In this document: positions 1-7,591 of the stretch, one piece after another | Position numbering within the stretch: the stretch's first letter is position 1 | How the letters are laid out: each line of letters starts with the position of its first letter | Assembly: GCA_007753675.1 (NCBI GenBank) | Contig: CP036432.1 | Location: 9,581,381-9,645,380 of the forward strand | Source of the DNA: Stieleria magnilauensis | Lineage (GTDB): Bacteria > Planctomycetota > Planctomycetia > Pirellulales > Pirellulaceae | Length of the DNA stretch: 64,000 bases | Direction of reading: 5' to 3' | Notes under the pieces: model-generated | Told to the model about the DNA's origin: nothing | What the model saw: the letters and a program-made list of their open reading frames with translations, nothing else | Database searches by the model: none | Program-made: the position numbers and the translations under genes

Positions 1-513
1 GTGGTGACGGTCGATGATGTCACCGGCGTGGTCTCCAAGATCCGCATCCGAGCCACCTCGATCACCAACTGGGACCGCAAGGAATACGTCGTTCCCAACA
101 AGGAATTCATCACCGGTCGGTTGCTCAACTGGACGCTGTCGGACAAGGTCAATCGAATCGTGATCGAGGTCGGTCTGGCGTATGGATCCGACACCGAACG
201 GGCCCGCGAGATCCTGCTCAAAACGGCCAACGACCACCCGCTGATTCTCGACGATCCGCCTTCGATCGCGACGTTTGAAGGGTTCGGCGACAACGCATTG
301 AACCTCTCGTTGCGGACCTACCTTCCGACCCTGGACAATCGGCTCGAAGTGATTCATCAGCTGCACACCCAGATCGATCAAGCGTTCCGCCGGGCGGGAA
401 TCGAAGTCGCCTTCCCGCAACGCGATCTGCACATTCGCACCATGCCGGCGGCGGCCGCCTTGGGGCTGGAGGGAGATCGTCAGCAGTCCAAGTCGATCAG
501 CGAAGCGGCGTAG
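1..513 (+). CDS. MscS-family mechanosensitive channel, C-terminal part (truncated by window start)
   Basis: This is the C-terminal 170 residues of a small-conductance mechanosensitive channel. The visible part opens in the beta domain that follows the pore helix (VDDVTGVVSKIRIRATSI, then the N-rich stretch around VVPNKEFITG) and continues into the alpha/beta C-terminal domain, ending near residue 150 with FPQRDLHIR, typical of MscS/MscK proteins. The membrane segments lie upstream of the window, so the GTG at base 1 is an edge artefact and not the true start. Such channels release solutes from the cytoplasm under hypo-osmotic shock. It leads a run of ion-transport genes on the same strand. 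The family call is firm; whether it is a short MscS or a long MscK/MscM type cannot be judged. Confidence 0.9.
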   Translation: MVTVDDVTGVVSKIRIRATSITNWDRKEYVVPNKEFITGRLLNWTLSDKVNRIVIEVGLAYGSDTERAREILLKTANDHPLILDDPPSIATFEGFGDNALNLSLRTYLPTLDNRLEVIHQLHTQIDQAFRRAGIEVAFPQRDLHIRTMPAAAALGLEGDRQQSKSISEAA

Positions 514-851
514 GGCTCTACCGCAGCTCAACATTCGGGTAGTGGACGAGGCGACGAGTCCGCTGTAGACGAGCCCGCTGTAGTCGGCAGATTGGCCAGG
601 ACTCGTCGCCTCGTCCACTACCGCCGACCCAAAAACCAAGGTGCGGATCACCCTTCGGGCCGTTTGGATTTTGGTACCTGCCTCCTTTTCCGCTCGCGCT
701 TCGTTTGGACGGTTGCGGTGTCAACCGGCCGTTGAACCCGCTATAGTGGAGTGGTCGTGCGATATGCGATCCGGGCGAATTTCCCGGCGGGATCGTGGTC
801 TTTGCGACCACAACCTCCTGCCCTCAAGCTGCTGACCACAAGTCTGTTCTC
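514..851. other. Intergenic region between MscS and PP2C genes
   Basis: About 340 bp without a convincing gene. Its first half carries a perfect 23-bp inverted repeat (539-561 and 599-621). The rest is ordinary GC-rich sequence leading to the phosphatase start. Short open frames on both strands show no protein-like composition. I see no clear promoter hexamers. Confidence 0.6.
539..621. repeat. Palindromic repeat, 23-bp perfect arms
   Basis: Arms at 539-561 and 599-621 are exact reverse complements (starting GTAGTGGACGAGGCGACG), separated by 37 bp. The centre contains two further related pieces around GCTGTAGACGAG and GCTGTAGTCGGC. It begins 26 bp after the MscS stop codon and has no T-run, so it looks more like a REP-type palindrome than a classical intrinsic terminator, although the RNA hairpin could still protect or end the mscS transcript. 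Confidence 0.8.
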
Positions 852-2084
852 ATGGTGATCGTCGCAACGGCAATCAGTGACAAGGGATTGAAACGCGACG
901 GAAACGAAGATCAGTACCTGATCGACGAGAGCCTGGGGTTGTACGTCGTTTGCGACGGGATGGGCGGCCATGCGGCCGGCGAAGTGGCGGCCGAGCGGGC
1001 GATCGAGTTTGCGTCGGAACATCTGTCCAAAAACCGCGATCTGATCCATTCGGCCGGCGAGTCGCCCGACGGGGTGTTCCGAGTGTTGAAGGTCGTCGAA
1101 GAAGCCGTCCAGCAGGCGAGCCAGGGGCTCAATCAACTGGCCCGGGCCACCCCGGACTATGCCGGCATGGGGACCACGCTGACCCTGTTGGTCGTCGTCG
1201 AGGACAAAGGGGTGATGGCCCACGTCGGCGACTCGCGGCTGTATTTATTTCGACAAACCGAAGTCCATCAACTCAGCAGCGACCACACGTTGGCCAATGA
1301 GCTGTTTCTATCCGGGGACCTGACCCGAGAAGAAGCCTGCAACAGCCGCTATCGACACGTCCTGACCCGCAGCATCGGTCCGCACGAATACGTCGACGTG
1401 GATACCTTGCTGTTTGATTTGATTCCCGGCGACCGCCTGTTGCTCTGCTCCGACGGGCTGAGCAACTATTTCGAGAACACGTCGTGCGTCGCCGAATTCA
1501 TGTCCGAACCGGACATCATCACGCAACCCGACAAGCTGGTGGAGTTTGCCAAGGAATCCGGCGGTGCCGACAACATCACCGCGATCGTGGTCGAAGTCCA
1601 AGGCGAGGCAACCGATCACCCGGCCGCGGATGTTCAAAAGAAGATTGAATGCCTGCAGAGCCTGTTCTTGTGCAAGAAGCTTTCCGTTCGCCGCCTGATG
1701 CACCTGGCTTCGATCACCAAGACGATCCAGTGCGCCGCGGGCAAAGAGTTGATTTCCATGGATGCCGGCGTGCCCGGTCTGTACGTCGTCCTGGACGGTG
1801 GATTTCGCGTGATCGACGACGATGTGATCGAAGGGGAACTTGGACCGGGCGACTATTTTGGTGAAGCGTCCTTGTTGACCGAGGTCCGGTCATCGGCATC
1901 GCTTGTCGCCATCGAACCGTCGCGGGTGCTCGTGATCAGCCGCAAGGAATTCGGAAAGCTGACGCGTCGGCTGCCACGGTTAGGCAACGTGATGCTGCGT
2001 AACCTTGGAAAGCTGCTCGCCAAACAAATCATCAAAAAACAAACCCGACCGCTGAACCTGGATGACACGGGACCACTGGCATGA
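852..2084 (+). CDS. PP2C-type Ser/Thr phosphatase with C-terminal cyclic-nucleotide-binding-like domain
   Basis: The protein has about 410 residues. Residues 1-240 are a PP2C phosphatase with the metal-binding motifs RDGNEDQ near the N-terminus, VVCDGMGGHAAGE, GMGTTLT, HVGDSRLY, LCSDGL and GADNITAIVV. Residues 280-390 form a cNMP-binding-like domain with the cassette pattern GDYFGEASLL...RSSAS, including the Gly-Glu and Arg positions used for phosphate contact. It is predicted cytoplasmic, dephosphorylating Ser/Thr-phosphoproteins in response to a nucleotide or similar ligand; the ligand is inferred. I chose the ATG at 852 because homology begins there, although the frame stays open from an alternative start at 795. 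Its stop overlaps the next start (ATGA), so it is probably translationally coupled to the two channel genes. Confidence 0.9.
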   Translation: MVIVATAISDKGLKRDGNEDQYLIDESLGLYVVCDGMGGHAAGEVAAERAIEFASEHLSKNRDLIHSAGESPDGVFRVLKVVEEAVQQASQGLNQLARATPDYAGMGTTLTLLVVVEDKGVMAHVGDSRLYLFRQTEVHQLSSDHTLANELFLSGDLTREEACNSRYRHVLTRSIGPHEYVDVDTLLFDLIPGDRLLLCSDGLSNYFENTSCVAEFMSEPDIITQPDKLVEFAKESGGADNITAIVVEVQGEATDHPAADVQKKIECLQSLFLCKKLSVRRLMHLASITKTIQCAAGKELISMDAGVPGLYVVLDGGFRVIDDDVIEGELGPGDYFGEASLLTEVRSSASLVAIEPSRVLVISRKEFGKLTRRLPRLGNVMLRNLGKLLAKQIIKKQTRPLNLDDTGPLA

Positions 2085-3184
2085 ATCACTTCGGCCGCAT
2101 CTGCATCGTCCAACTGTTGGTCCTGGGCACGCTGTGTTGCGTGAGCGATCTGGCATCCGGCCAACAAGCATCCGAGCAGCAAGCACCCGAGCAGCCGATC
2201 ATCGTCGGGACCAAGCACAGTCCCCCGTTTGCGATCAAGAATGACGACGGGACCTGGAGCGGCATCAGCATCGAATTGTGGAAGAACCTCTGTGGCGAAT
2301 TGGATCTGGAATATGAATTCCGTGAACTGACGCTGGAGCAAATGTTGCGAGGGCTGGAGCGTGGTGAGATCGATGCGGGCGTGGCAGCGATCAGCGTCAC
2401 GGCGGATCGTCACCACCGGATGGAGTTCTGTCATCCCCACTATTCAACCGGGCTGGGGATCGCGGTTTCGAGACAGCATCGCGCCAGTCTCTGGGCGTCG
2501 ATCCGTCAGGTTTTCTCTTTTCGGTTAGTCCTGTTTGTCCTCAGCATGACCTGCATCGTTGCGATGTGCGGCTGGTTGTTCTGGTTGTTTGAACGCAAAC
2601 GCAATGAAACGGTATTCGGCAGCGGACGGCGACAGGGGGTGTCGATGGGCATCTGGTGGTCGATCGTGGTGCTGCTGGGCCACAAGGGGATCAGTCCGGT
2701 CAGCATTTGGGGCAGGGTGTTGGCGACGATTTCGATGCTGGCCAGTATCGCGGTCATCAGCCTGATCACCGGCGTCGTTGCATCGGCATTGACGGTCCGA
2801 GAATTGGACATCGGAATCGGGCACCCCAGCGATCTGCGGGATGTCCGAGTCGCCACGGTGTCGTCCAGCACCAGCGCCGAGTATCTCCGCAATCGACGCA
2901 TCGCCTTTCGCACGTACCCCACACCCGAAGAAGCCATTCAGGCGGTCGATGAAGGCAAAGCGGACGCGGTGGTGTATGACCGAGCGATCCTGAGGTACCT
3001 GGCGATGCTGAAGTTCAACGACCGCATCGACGTGTTGCCCGTTTCGTTTAACCTGCAAGAGTACGCGATCGCCCTGAAACCCGGCAGCGACCTGAGGCGA
3101 CCGCTCAATGAGGAATTGCTGCGGTATCGTGCAACGGACGCCTGGAGCGATCTGCTGTATCGCTATTTGGGAGACACCCAATGA
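2081..3184 (+). CDS. Glutamate-receptor-like channel subunit with degenerate pore
   Basis: The 367-residue protein has a signal peptide (1-28), the first half of a family-3 solute-binding domain (about 39-130), a membrane segment (146-170), a pore-loop region and a second long membrane segment (about 211-237), then the second half of the binding domain (about 245-365). This is the topology of GluR0-type bacterial ionotropic glutamate receptors. The place where a K+ filter would stand reads VVLLGHKGIS, about two residues shorter than in the next gene and lacking TVGYG. It may be a non-conducting or differently selective subunit. It overlaps the phosphatase upstream and the second channel gene downstream by 4 bp each, so the three are probably one operon. 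The ligand is unknown, probably an amino acid. Confidence 0.85.
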   Translation: MNHFGRICIVQLLVLGTLCCVSDLASGQQASEQQAPEQPIIVGTKHSPPFAIKNDDGTWSGISIELWKNLCGELDLEYEFRELTLEQMLRGLERGEIDAGVAAISVTADRHHRMEFCHPHYSTGLGIAVSRQHRASLWASIRQVFSFRLVLFVLSMTCIVAMCGWLFWLFERKRNETVFGSGRRQGVSMGIWWSIVVLLGHKGISPVSIWGRVLATISMLASIAVISLITGVVASALTVRELDIGIGHPSDLRDVRVATVSSSTSAEYLRNRRIAFRTYPTPEEAIQAVDEGKADAVVYDRAILRYLAMLKFNDRIDVLPVSFNLQEYAIALKPGSDLRRPLNEELLRYRATDAWSDLLYRYLGDTQ

Positions 3185-4326
3185 TCCGTCTGCGCGTTGT
3201 CCCGCTGTTCCTCTGGCTGCTCGTCCTACTCTGCTGCGTGGCCTCAAGCGGCAGCCACAGCTTCGCTCAATCGACCGATCCGCCGGAAACGCTGGCGATT
3301 CCCGATCAGCTGGTCGTCGCCACGCGCGACGTTCCGCCTTTCGCGATGCAGAACGAAAACGGCGGTTGGGACGGCATCAGCATCGACCTGATGCGTTCCA
3401 TCAAAGCGGACCTGGAAGAGGAATCCAAGCACGAGATCCAGCTTCGCTTTGAATCCTATCCGCTCGACGAGATGCTCGACGCGGTCGCGGCCGGACGGAT
3501 TGATATCGCCGTCGCCGCGCTGACCGTCAATGCGGAGCGTGAGCGGCGGATGGATTTCACGCACGCGTTCTTCAGCTCCGGACTGGGGATCGCCGTCGGG
3601 GCGGCGCAGCGGAAATCGGGCTGGTCGGGAATCGTCGACGCCGTCCTCTCGCCCACGTTTCTGCGTATTTTGTCCGGCTTGCTGGCCGCGATGTTGATCA
3701 GCGCGGTCGCGGTGTACTTTTTTGAACGGAAGCACCACGGCAGCGATTTCAAATACGGGATCGTGCGGGGGATCGGTGTCGGGCTGTGGTGGGCGGCAGT
3801 CACACTGACCACCGTCGGCTACGGTGATAAAGTTCCCAAGACGTTGCCGGGTCGGCTGATCGGATTGATCTGGATGTTTTCGGGGCTGTTCATCATCGCC
3901 AGTTTCACCGCGGCGGTCACGTCGGCATTGACCGTCAACCAGCTGCGATCACGGGTCGCCGGGCCGGCGGACCTGCCGCGCGTCAAGGTTGCGACGGTGG
4001 CCGGTTCGACGTCGGCCGACTACCTGCGCTCGCGTCACATCCGCTTTCGTTCCTTCGAGACCGTCGAATTGGCGCTGCAATGCCTCGCCGAAGAACGCTG
4101 CGACGCGGTGGTCTATGACGCGCCCATTCTTCGGCACCTTGTCTTCCAAGCCGAGGCGGGTGATCTTTTCGTTTTGCCGGTGACCTTCGAACGCCAGAGT
4201 TACGCGTTTGCGCTCCCCAGCAATAGTCCGTTACGCGAGCCGATCAATCAAAGCCTGCTGCATCGAACCTCGTCGCCTGCCTGGGAAGACACGCTACAAA
4301 GCTATCTCGGGAACGCTGTTGAATGA
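3181..4326 (+). CDS. GluR0-like ligand-gated potassium channel subunit
   Basis: The 381-residue protein has a signal peptide (1-29), a solute-binding half-domain (about 42-140, with RRMDFTHAFFSSGLGIAV), a membrane segment (160-181), a pore loop with the canonical K+ selectivity filter TTVGYGD (210-216), a second membrane segment (223-250), and the second binding half-domain to the C-terminus. This is the GluR0 architecture, a potassium channel gated by an extracytoplasmic amino-acid-like ligand. It is a paralogue of the preceding gene, which has lost the filter, and starts inside that gene's stop codon (ATGA). Four subunits normally form a channel, so hetero-tetramers with the upstream partner are possible; that is inference. 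Confidence 0.92.
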   Translation: MIRLRVVPLFLWLLVLLCCVASSGSHSFAQSTDPPETLAIPDQLVVATRDVPPFAMQNENGGWDGISIDLMRSIKADLEEESKHEIQLRFESYPLDEMLDAVAAGRIDIAVAALTVNAERERRMDFTHAFFSSGLGIAVGAAQRKSGWSGIVDAVLSPTFLRILSGLLAAMLISAVAVYFFERKHHGSDFKYGIVRGIGVGLWWAAVTLTTVGYGDKVPKTLPGRLIGLIWMFSGLFIIASFTAAVTSALTVNQLRSRVAGPADLPRVKVATVAGSTSADYLRSRHIRFRSFETVELALQCLAEERCDAVVYDAPILRHLVFQAEAGDLFVLPVTFERQSYAFALPSNSPLREPINQSLLHRTSSPAWEDTLQSYLGNAVE

Positions 4327-4406
4327 GACGACGGTTTGATCGCAGGCATTTCGACAATTTTTAACGACCACGTTTGCGGTCGGCATCCAACGCCAGGAAT
4401 GGGTCA

Positions 4407-5489
4407 GTGAGTCAGAAAATATTCAAGAAACGGCACACCCGAATTGGCGCCCGCCCCGGCACCCTTGTGATCTCGAAACAGTCGCCGCGGCCGGTCGTTC
4501 GCGGCATCTTCTATAATCCAGAAAGCTTCGAAGACGAGCCCATCGAAGATCTGGATCGGTTACAAAAAGCCTTCAAAAAGGAGACGATCGCCTGGATCGA
4601 CGTGCAGGGATTCGGCGACCGGTCGGTGATGAATAAAGTCGGGTCGGTCTTCGGATTGCACCCGCTGCTTCTGGAAGATGTCGTCAACGTTCCGCAGCGG
4701 CCCAAGACCGAACTGTACGACGACCAGCTTCTGATCGTCGTTCGAATGGTCCGCTTGAAAGATCCCGACGATCAGTCTCGCTATCGTGTCGACATGGAAC
4801 AGGTCAGCATCGTCTTGGCGGAGAACTACGTGATCACGTTCCAAGAACGCTATGGAGACATCCTTGACCCGGTCCGGAAACGGATCAAGGGCGGCAAGGG
4901 CATCATTCGACATCGCGGGTCGGACTACCTTGCCTATGCGATCGCCGACACGATCGTGGACGGCTATTACCCGGTGCTCGAAGGCGTCGGCAACGATTTG
5001 GAGGCGATGGAAGACGAAGTGATTCGCAACCCTTCGCCGGAAGTCCTGGGCGAGCTGAACACGCTGAAAAATCAGCTGATCAATCTTCGGCGTGCGGTCT
5101 GGCCGCAACGCGAAGCGGTCAATTCATTGGTCAGGGGGGATTACGCCCTGATCGGCGAAGACGTTCGCGTCTACCTGCGCGACACCCACGATCACTGCAT
5201 CCAGACGTCGGAGGTCGCCGAAATGTATCGCGAGATGGCGACGGGATTGATGAACACCTACCTGTCCTCGGTCGCCAACCGGACCAACGAGGTCATGAAG
5301 GTGCTGACCATCATGGCCAGTCTGTTCATTCCGTTGACGTTCATGGCCGGAATCTACGGCATGAATTTTGAACACATGCCTGAACTGCACTACCGCTATT
5401 CCTATCCCATGCTGTGGCTGGTGATGACGCTGACCGGTGTCGCGATGCTGTACTTTTTCTGGCGCAAAGGCTGGATCGGGCGCGGCTAA
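4407..5489 (+). CDS. corA: CorA-family magnesium/cobalt transporter
   Basis: This is an inner-membrane divalent-cation channel of the CorA family. The soluble N-terminal domain (about 45-270) is followed by the long stalk helix and two C-terminal membrane helices, with the signature YGMNFE just after the first one (VLTIMASLFIPLTFMAGIYGMNF). The short positive tail (FWRKGWIGRG) is typical. About 360 residues is normal for the family. I prefer the GTG at 4407, which has AGGAA about 8-10 bp upstream; a TTG at 4374 gives eleven more residues. It lies 80 bp after the channel operon and is followed by mgtE, so two unrelated Mg2+ import systems stand side by side. Confidence 0.93.
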   Translation: MSQKIFKKRHTRIGARPGTLVISKQSPRPVVRGIFYNPESFEDEPIEDLDRLQKAFKKETIAWIDVQGFGDRSVMNKVGSVFGLHPLLLEDVVNVPQRPKTELYDDQLLIVVRMVRLKDPDDQSRYRVDMEQVSIVLAENYVITFQERYGDILDPVRKRIKGGKGIIRHRGSDYLAYAIADTIVDGYYPVLEGVGNDLEAMEDEVIRNPSPEVLGELNTLKNQLINLRRAVWPQREAVNSLVRGDYALIGEDVRVYLRDTHDHCIQTSEVAEMYREMATGLMNTYLSSVANRTNEVMKVLTIMASLFIPLTFMAGIYGMNFEHMPELHYRYSYPMLWLVMTLTGVAMLYFFWRKGWIGRG

Positions 5490-5652
5490 TGCCTCGGCTG
5501 CATTTAGTTTTGGGGTAGCGGAATTCGCCAAGAGTTTCGGCTCCGATAGCGATCCGCCGACAGCCTAACCCTTTTTCTGCTCGGCTTGCCAAGACACGAA
5601 ACGGCGTCAGACTGAAGCAGCTCTCGATCGATTCAAATGAAAGGTTTCCGTT

Positions 5653-7080
5653 TTGACGACACCCGACGAACCCACCGTGCGCGACTCGACCGGCGAACTT
5701 GACTCGCTCTCCGGCGACGTTGCCGTGTCCGACCGCCCCTGGGAAGAACTCTCCCGCTTGGCCGAACAGGGTGACGCCGAGCGGCTGGAAGAATTTCTTT
5801 CGGAACTTTCGACGACCGATCAGGCGCTGGCGCTGAGTCGGTTGGATGAAATCCATCGTGTTCAGGTGTTGGAGGGGTTGGACGCCGAAGACGCCGCGGA
5901 TTTGATCGCGGCGCTGCCCGAAGTCCAGGCCGCCGAGGCGATCGCGTCACTGGAACCGGACACCGCCGCGGCGATCGTCCACGAGTTGCCCAGCGACGAA
6001 CAGGCAGACGTCCTGGGCGATTTGAGCGACCGACAGGCAGCGGCCATTCTGGACGTCTTGCCCGACACCGAGGCCGACGCGGCCCGCCAATTGGCGGCCT
6101 ACGAAGACGACGTCGCCGGCGGAATGATGGTGCTGGAGATGCTTCGCTTTACCCCCGACATGACCGTCGCGGACGTCATCGCCGAGCTGAATTCCAACGC
6201 CGAGATCTACAGCGATTTTGATGTCCGCTACGCCTACGTCTGTGAACACGACGGTTCGCTGGTCGGTGTGCTGCCGATGCAAAACCTGTTGTTCGTCAAA
6301 CGCGGATCCAAACTGGCCGATCTGATGATCACCGATCCGATCTCGGTGCTCGACACCACGCCGCTGGATGACCTGATCGAACTGTTCGACGCCCATCACT
6401 TTCTGGGCGTTCCGGTGGTCGACCACGACGGACGCCTGAAAGGAGTCCTGCACCGTGAAGCGGTCAATTACGAAGAAACCCGCGCGGCCGAAAGCGACTA
6501 CCTGAAAAGCCAGGGGATCGTGGGCGGCGAGGAACTGCGTTCGATGCCGCTGTGGCTTCGTGCCCGCCGACGACTGAGTTGGTTGAGTATCAACATCTTG
6601 CTCAATATCGGTGCCGCCGCAGTGATCGCCTACTTTCAAGAAACCCTGCAGGCGGTGATCGCGCTGGCCGTCTTTCTGCCGATCATCAGCGACATGAGCG
6701 GCTGCAGCGGCAACCAGGCGGTCGCGGTCAGCATGCGTGAACTGTCGCTCGGTTTGGTGCGTCCCTCGGAAGTCTTTCGCGTTTGGTGGAAAGAGGTTTC
6801 GGTGGGGTTGATCAACGGCGCGGTCTTGGGGTTACTGGTCGCCATCTGTGCCGTGATCTTTGACGGCAACGGCTACCTGGGGCTGGTCGTCGGGGTCGCG
6901 TTATTCGCCAACACGATCGTCGCGGTTTCCATCGGCGGCGTGGTGCCGCTGGTGCTGAAACGATTCGGGTTTGACCCCGCGGTCGCCAGCGGACCGTTGC
7001 TGACCACGGTGACCGACATGTGCGGCTTCTTCTTCGTGTTGGGTTTAGCCACACTGCTGCTCTCACGCCTCGTCAGCTGA
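5653..7080 (+). CDS. mgtE: MgtE-family magnesium transporter
   Basis: The 475-residue protein has the full MgtE layout: an acidic alpha-helical N domain with repeated LxxLxxxDAADL/ELPxExAA pattern (about 35-150), two CBS domains (about 150-280), a plug helix, and five C-terminal membrane helices (about 310-475) with FLPIISDMSGCSGNQA, the conserved segment lining the Mg2+ path. It imports Mg2+ and closes when cytosolic Mg2+ fills the N and CBS domains. The start is a TTG at 5653 with GAAAGG ending about 8 bp upstream. The first 30 residues are poorly conserved and acidic. Confidence 0.93.
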   Translation: MTTPDEPTVRDSTGELDSLSGDVAVSDRPWEELSRLAEQGDAERLEEFLSELSTTDQALALSRLDEIHRVQVLEGLDAEDAADLIAALPEVQAAEAIASLEPDTAAAIVHELPSDEQADVLGDLSDRQAAAILDVLPDTEADAARQLAAYEDDVAGGMMVLEMLRFTPDMTVADVIAELNSNAEIYSDFDVRYAYVCEHDGSLVGVLPMQNLLFVKRGSKLADLMITDPISVLDTTPLDDLIELFDAHHFLGVPVVDHDGRLKGVLHREAVNYEETRAAESDYLKSQGIVGGEELRSMPLWLRARRRLSWLSINILLNIGAAAVIAYFQETLQAVIALAVFLPIISDMSGCSGNQAVAVSMRELSLGLVRPSEVFRVWWKEVSVGLINGAVLGLLVAICAVIFDGNGYLGLVVGVALFANTIVAVSIGGVVPLVLKRFGFDPAVASGPLLTTVTDMCGFFFVLGLATLLLSRLVS

Positions 7081-7084
7081 CAAA

Positions 7085-7164
7085 GTGGCCCAAGCATTCC
7101 GAGTGGCCTAAGCTTCCAGAGTGGCGTAAGCTTCCAGCTTGCGTCCCGGCAAGCGAAGCTTGCC
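7085..7164. repeat. Cluster of family-A repeat copies (TAAGCTTCCAGCTTGC type)
   Basis: Three degenerate direct copies of a GTGGCSTAAGCTTCCAG-like unit begin 5 bp after the mgtE stop and end in a small perfect palindrome, GGCAAGC-GAA-GCTTGCC (7148-7164). The unit is the reverse complement of the GCAAGCTGGAAGCTTACCCC repeat found at five other places in the window. It may act in 3'-end formation of the mgtE transcript. Confidence 0.75.
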
Positions 7165-7228
7165 CCCGTGCAACACGCCAAGCGAAGTTTATCGTAGAGT
7201 GGAGTTTTCCCACGCGAAGGTACAACCC

Positions 7229-7538
7229 ATGTCAACTCAAATTTCAGCGAACATTTCACCAGAAACTCGCGAGTTGCTGGAACGTTACGTGGCGACACAC
7301 GGCGTGAAAAAGTCTCACTTGATCGAGACGGCTGTTGCGAGCAACCTTCGATCTCGCCCGCGAAATGGCAGAGCGAACCGGATGCGTCGGGGTGGTGGTC
7401 GATGCCAAACCGGATGCGACTGAATTTTACGAGCGATATGGCTTCGAAACACTCGATGTGCTTTGCGGGAAACTCGGCGATCGCCCGGCTCCTCAGCCGA
7501 TGTTCCTCACGCTCGGTTCGATTCCGAAACGCTCGTAG
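7229..7538 (+). pseudogene. Remnant of an RHH antitoxin / GNAT-acetyltransferase toxin module
   Basis: From the ATG at 7229 the frame encodes MSTQISANISPETRELLER then HGVKKSHLIETAVAS, which resembles the N-terminal DNA-binding part of a CopG/DUF1778-like antitoxin. After about 7345 the protein-like sequence continues in a different frame: DLAREMAERTGCVGVVVDAK, then DATEFYERYGFE, then PMFLTLGSI, ending at 7538. That is the C-terminal acetyl-CoA-fold end of a GNAT toxin of the TacT type. The middle and start of the toxin and the end of the antitoxin are missing, so a single deletion probably fused the two genes out of frame. It should no longer make either product, although a truncated antitoxin peptide of about 64 residues could be made. 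Confidence 0.7.
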
Positions 7539-7591
7539 ATAACGGACTCGTTACGAAACGGCGAGAGATTCGAGTCCTGGAGTCTTTGCCT

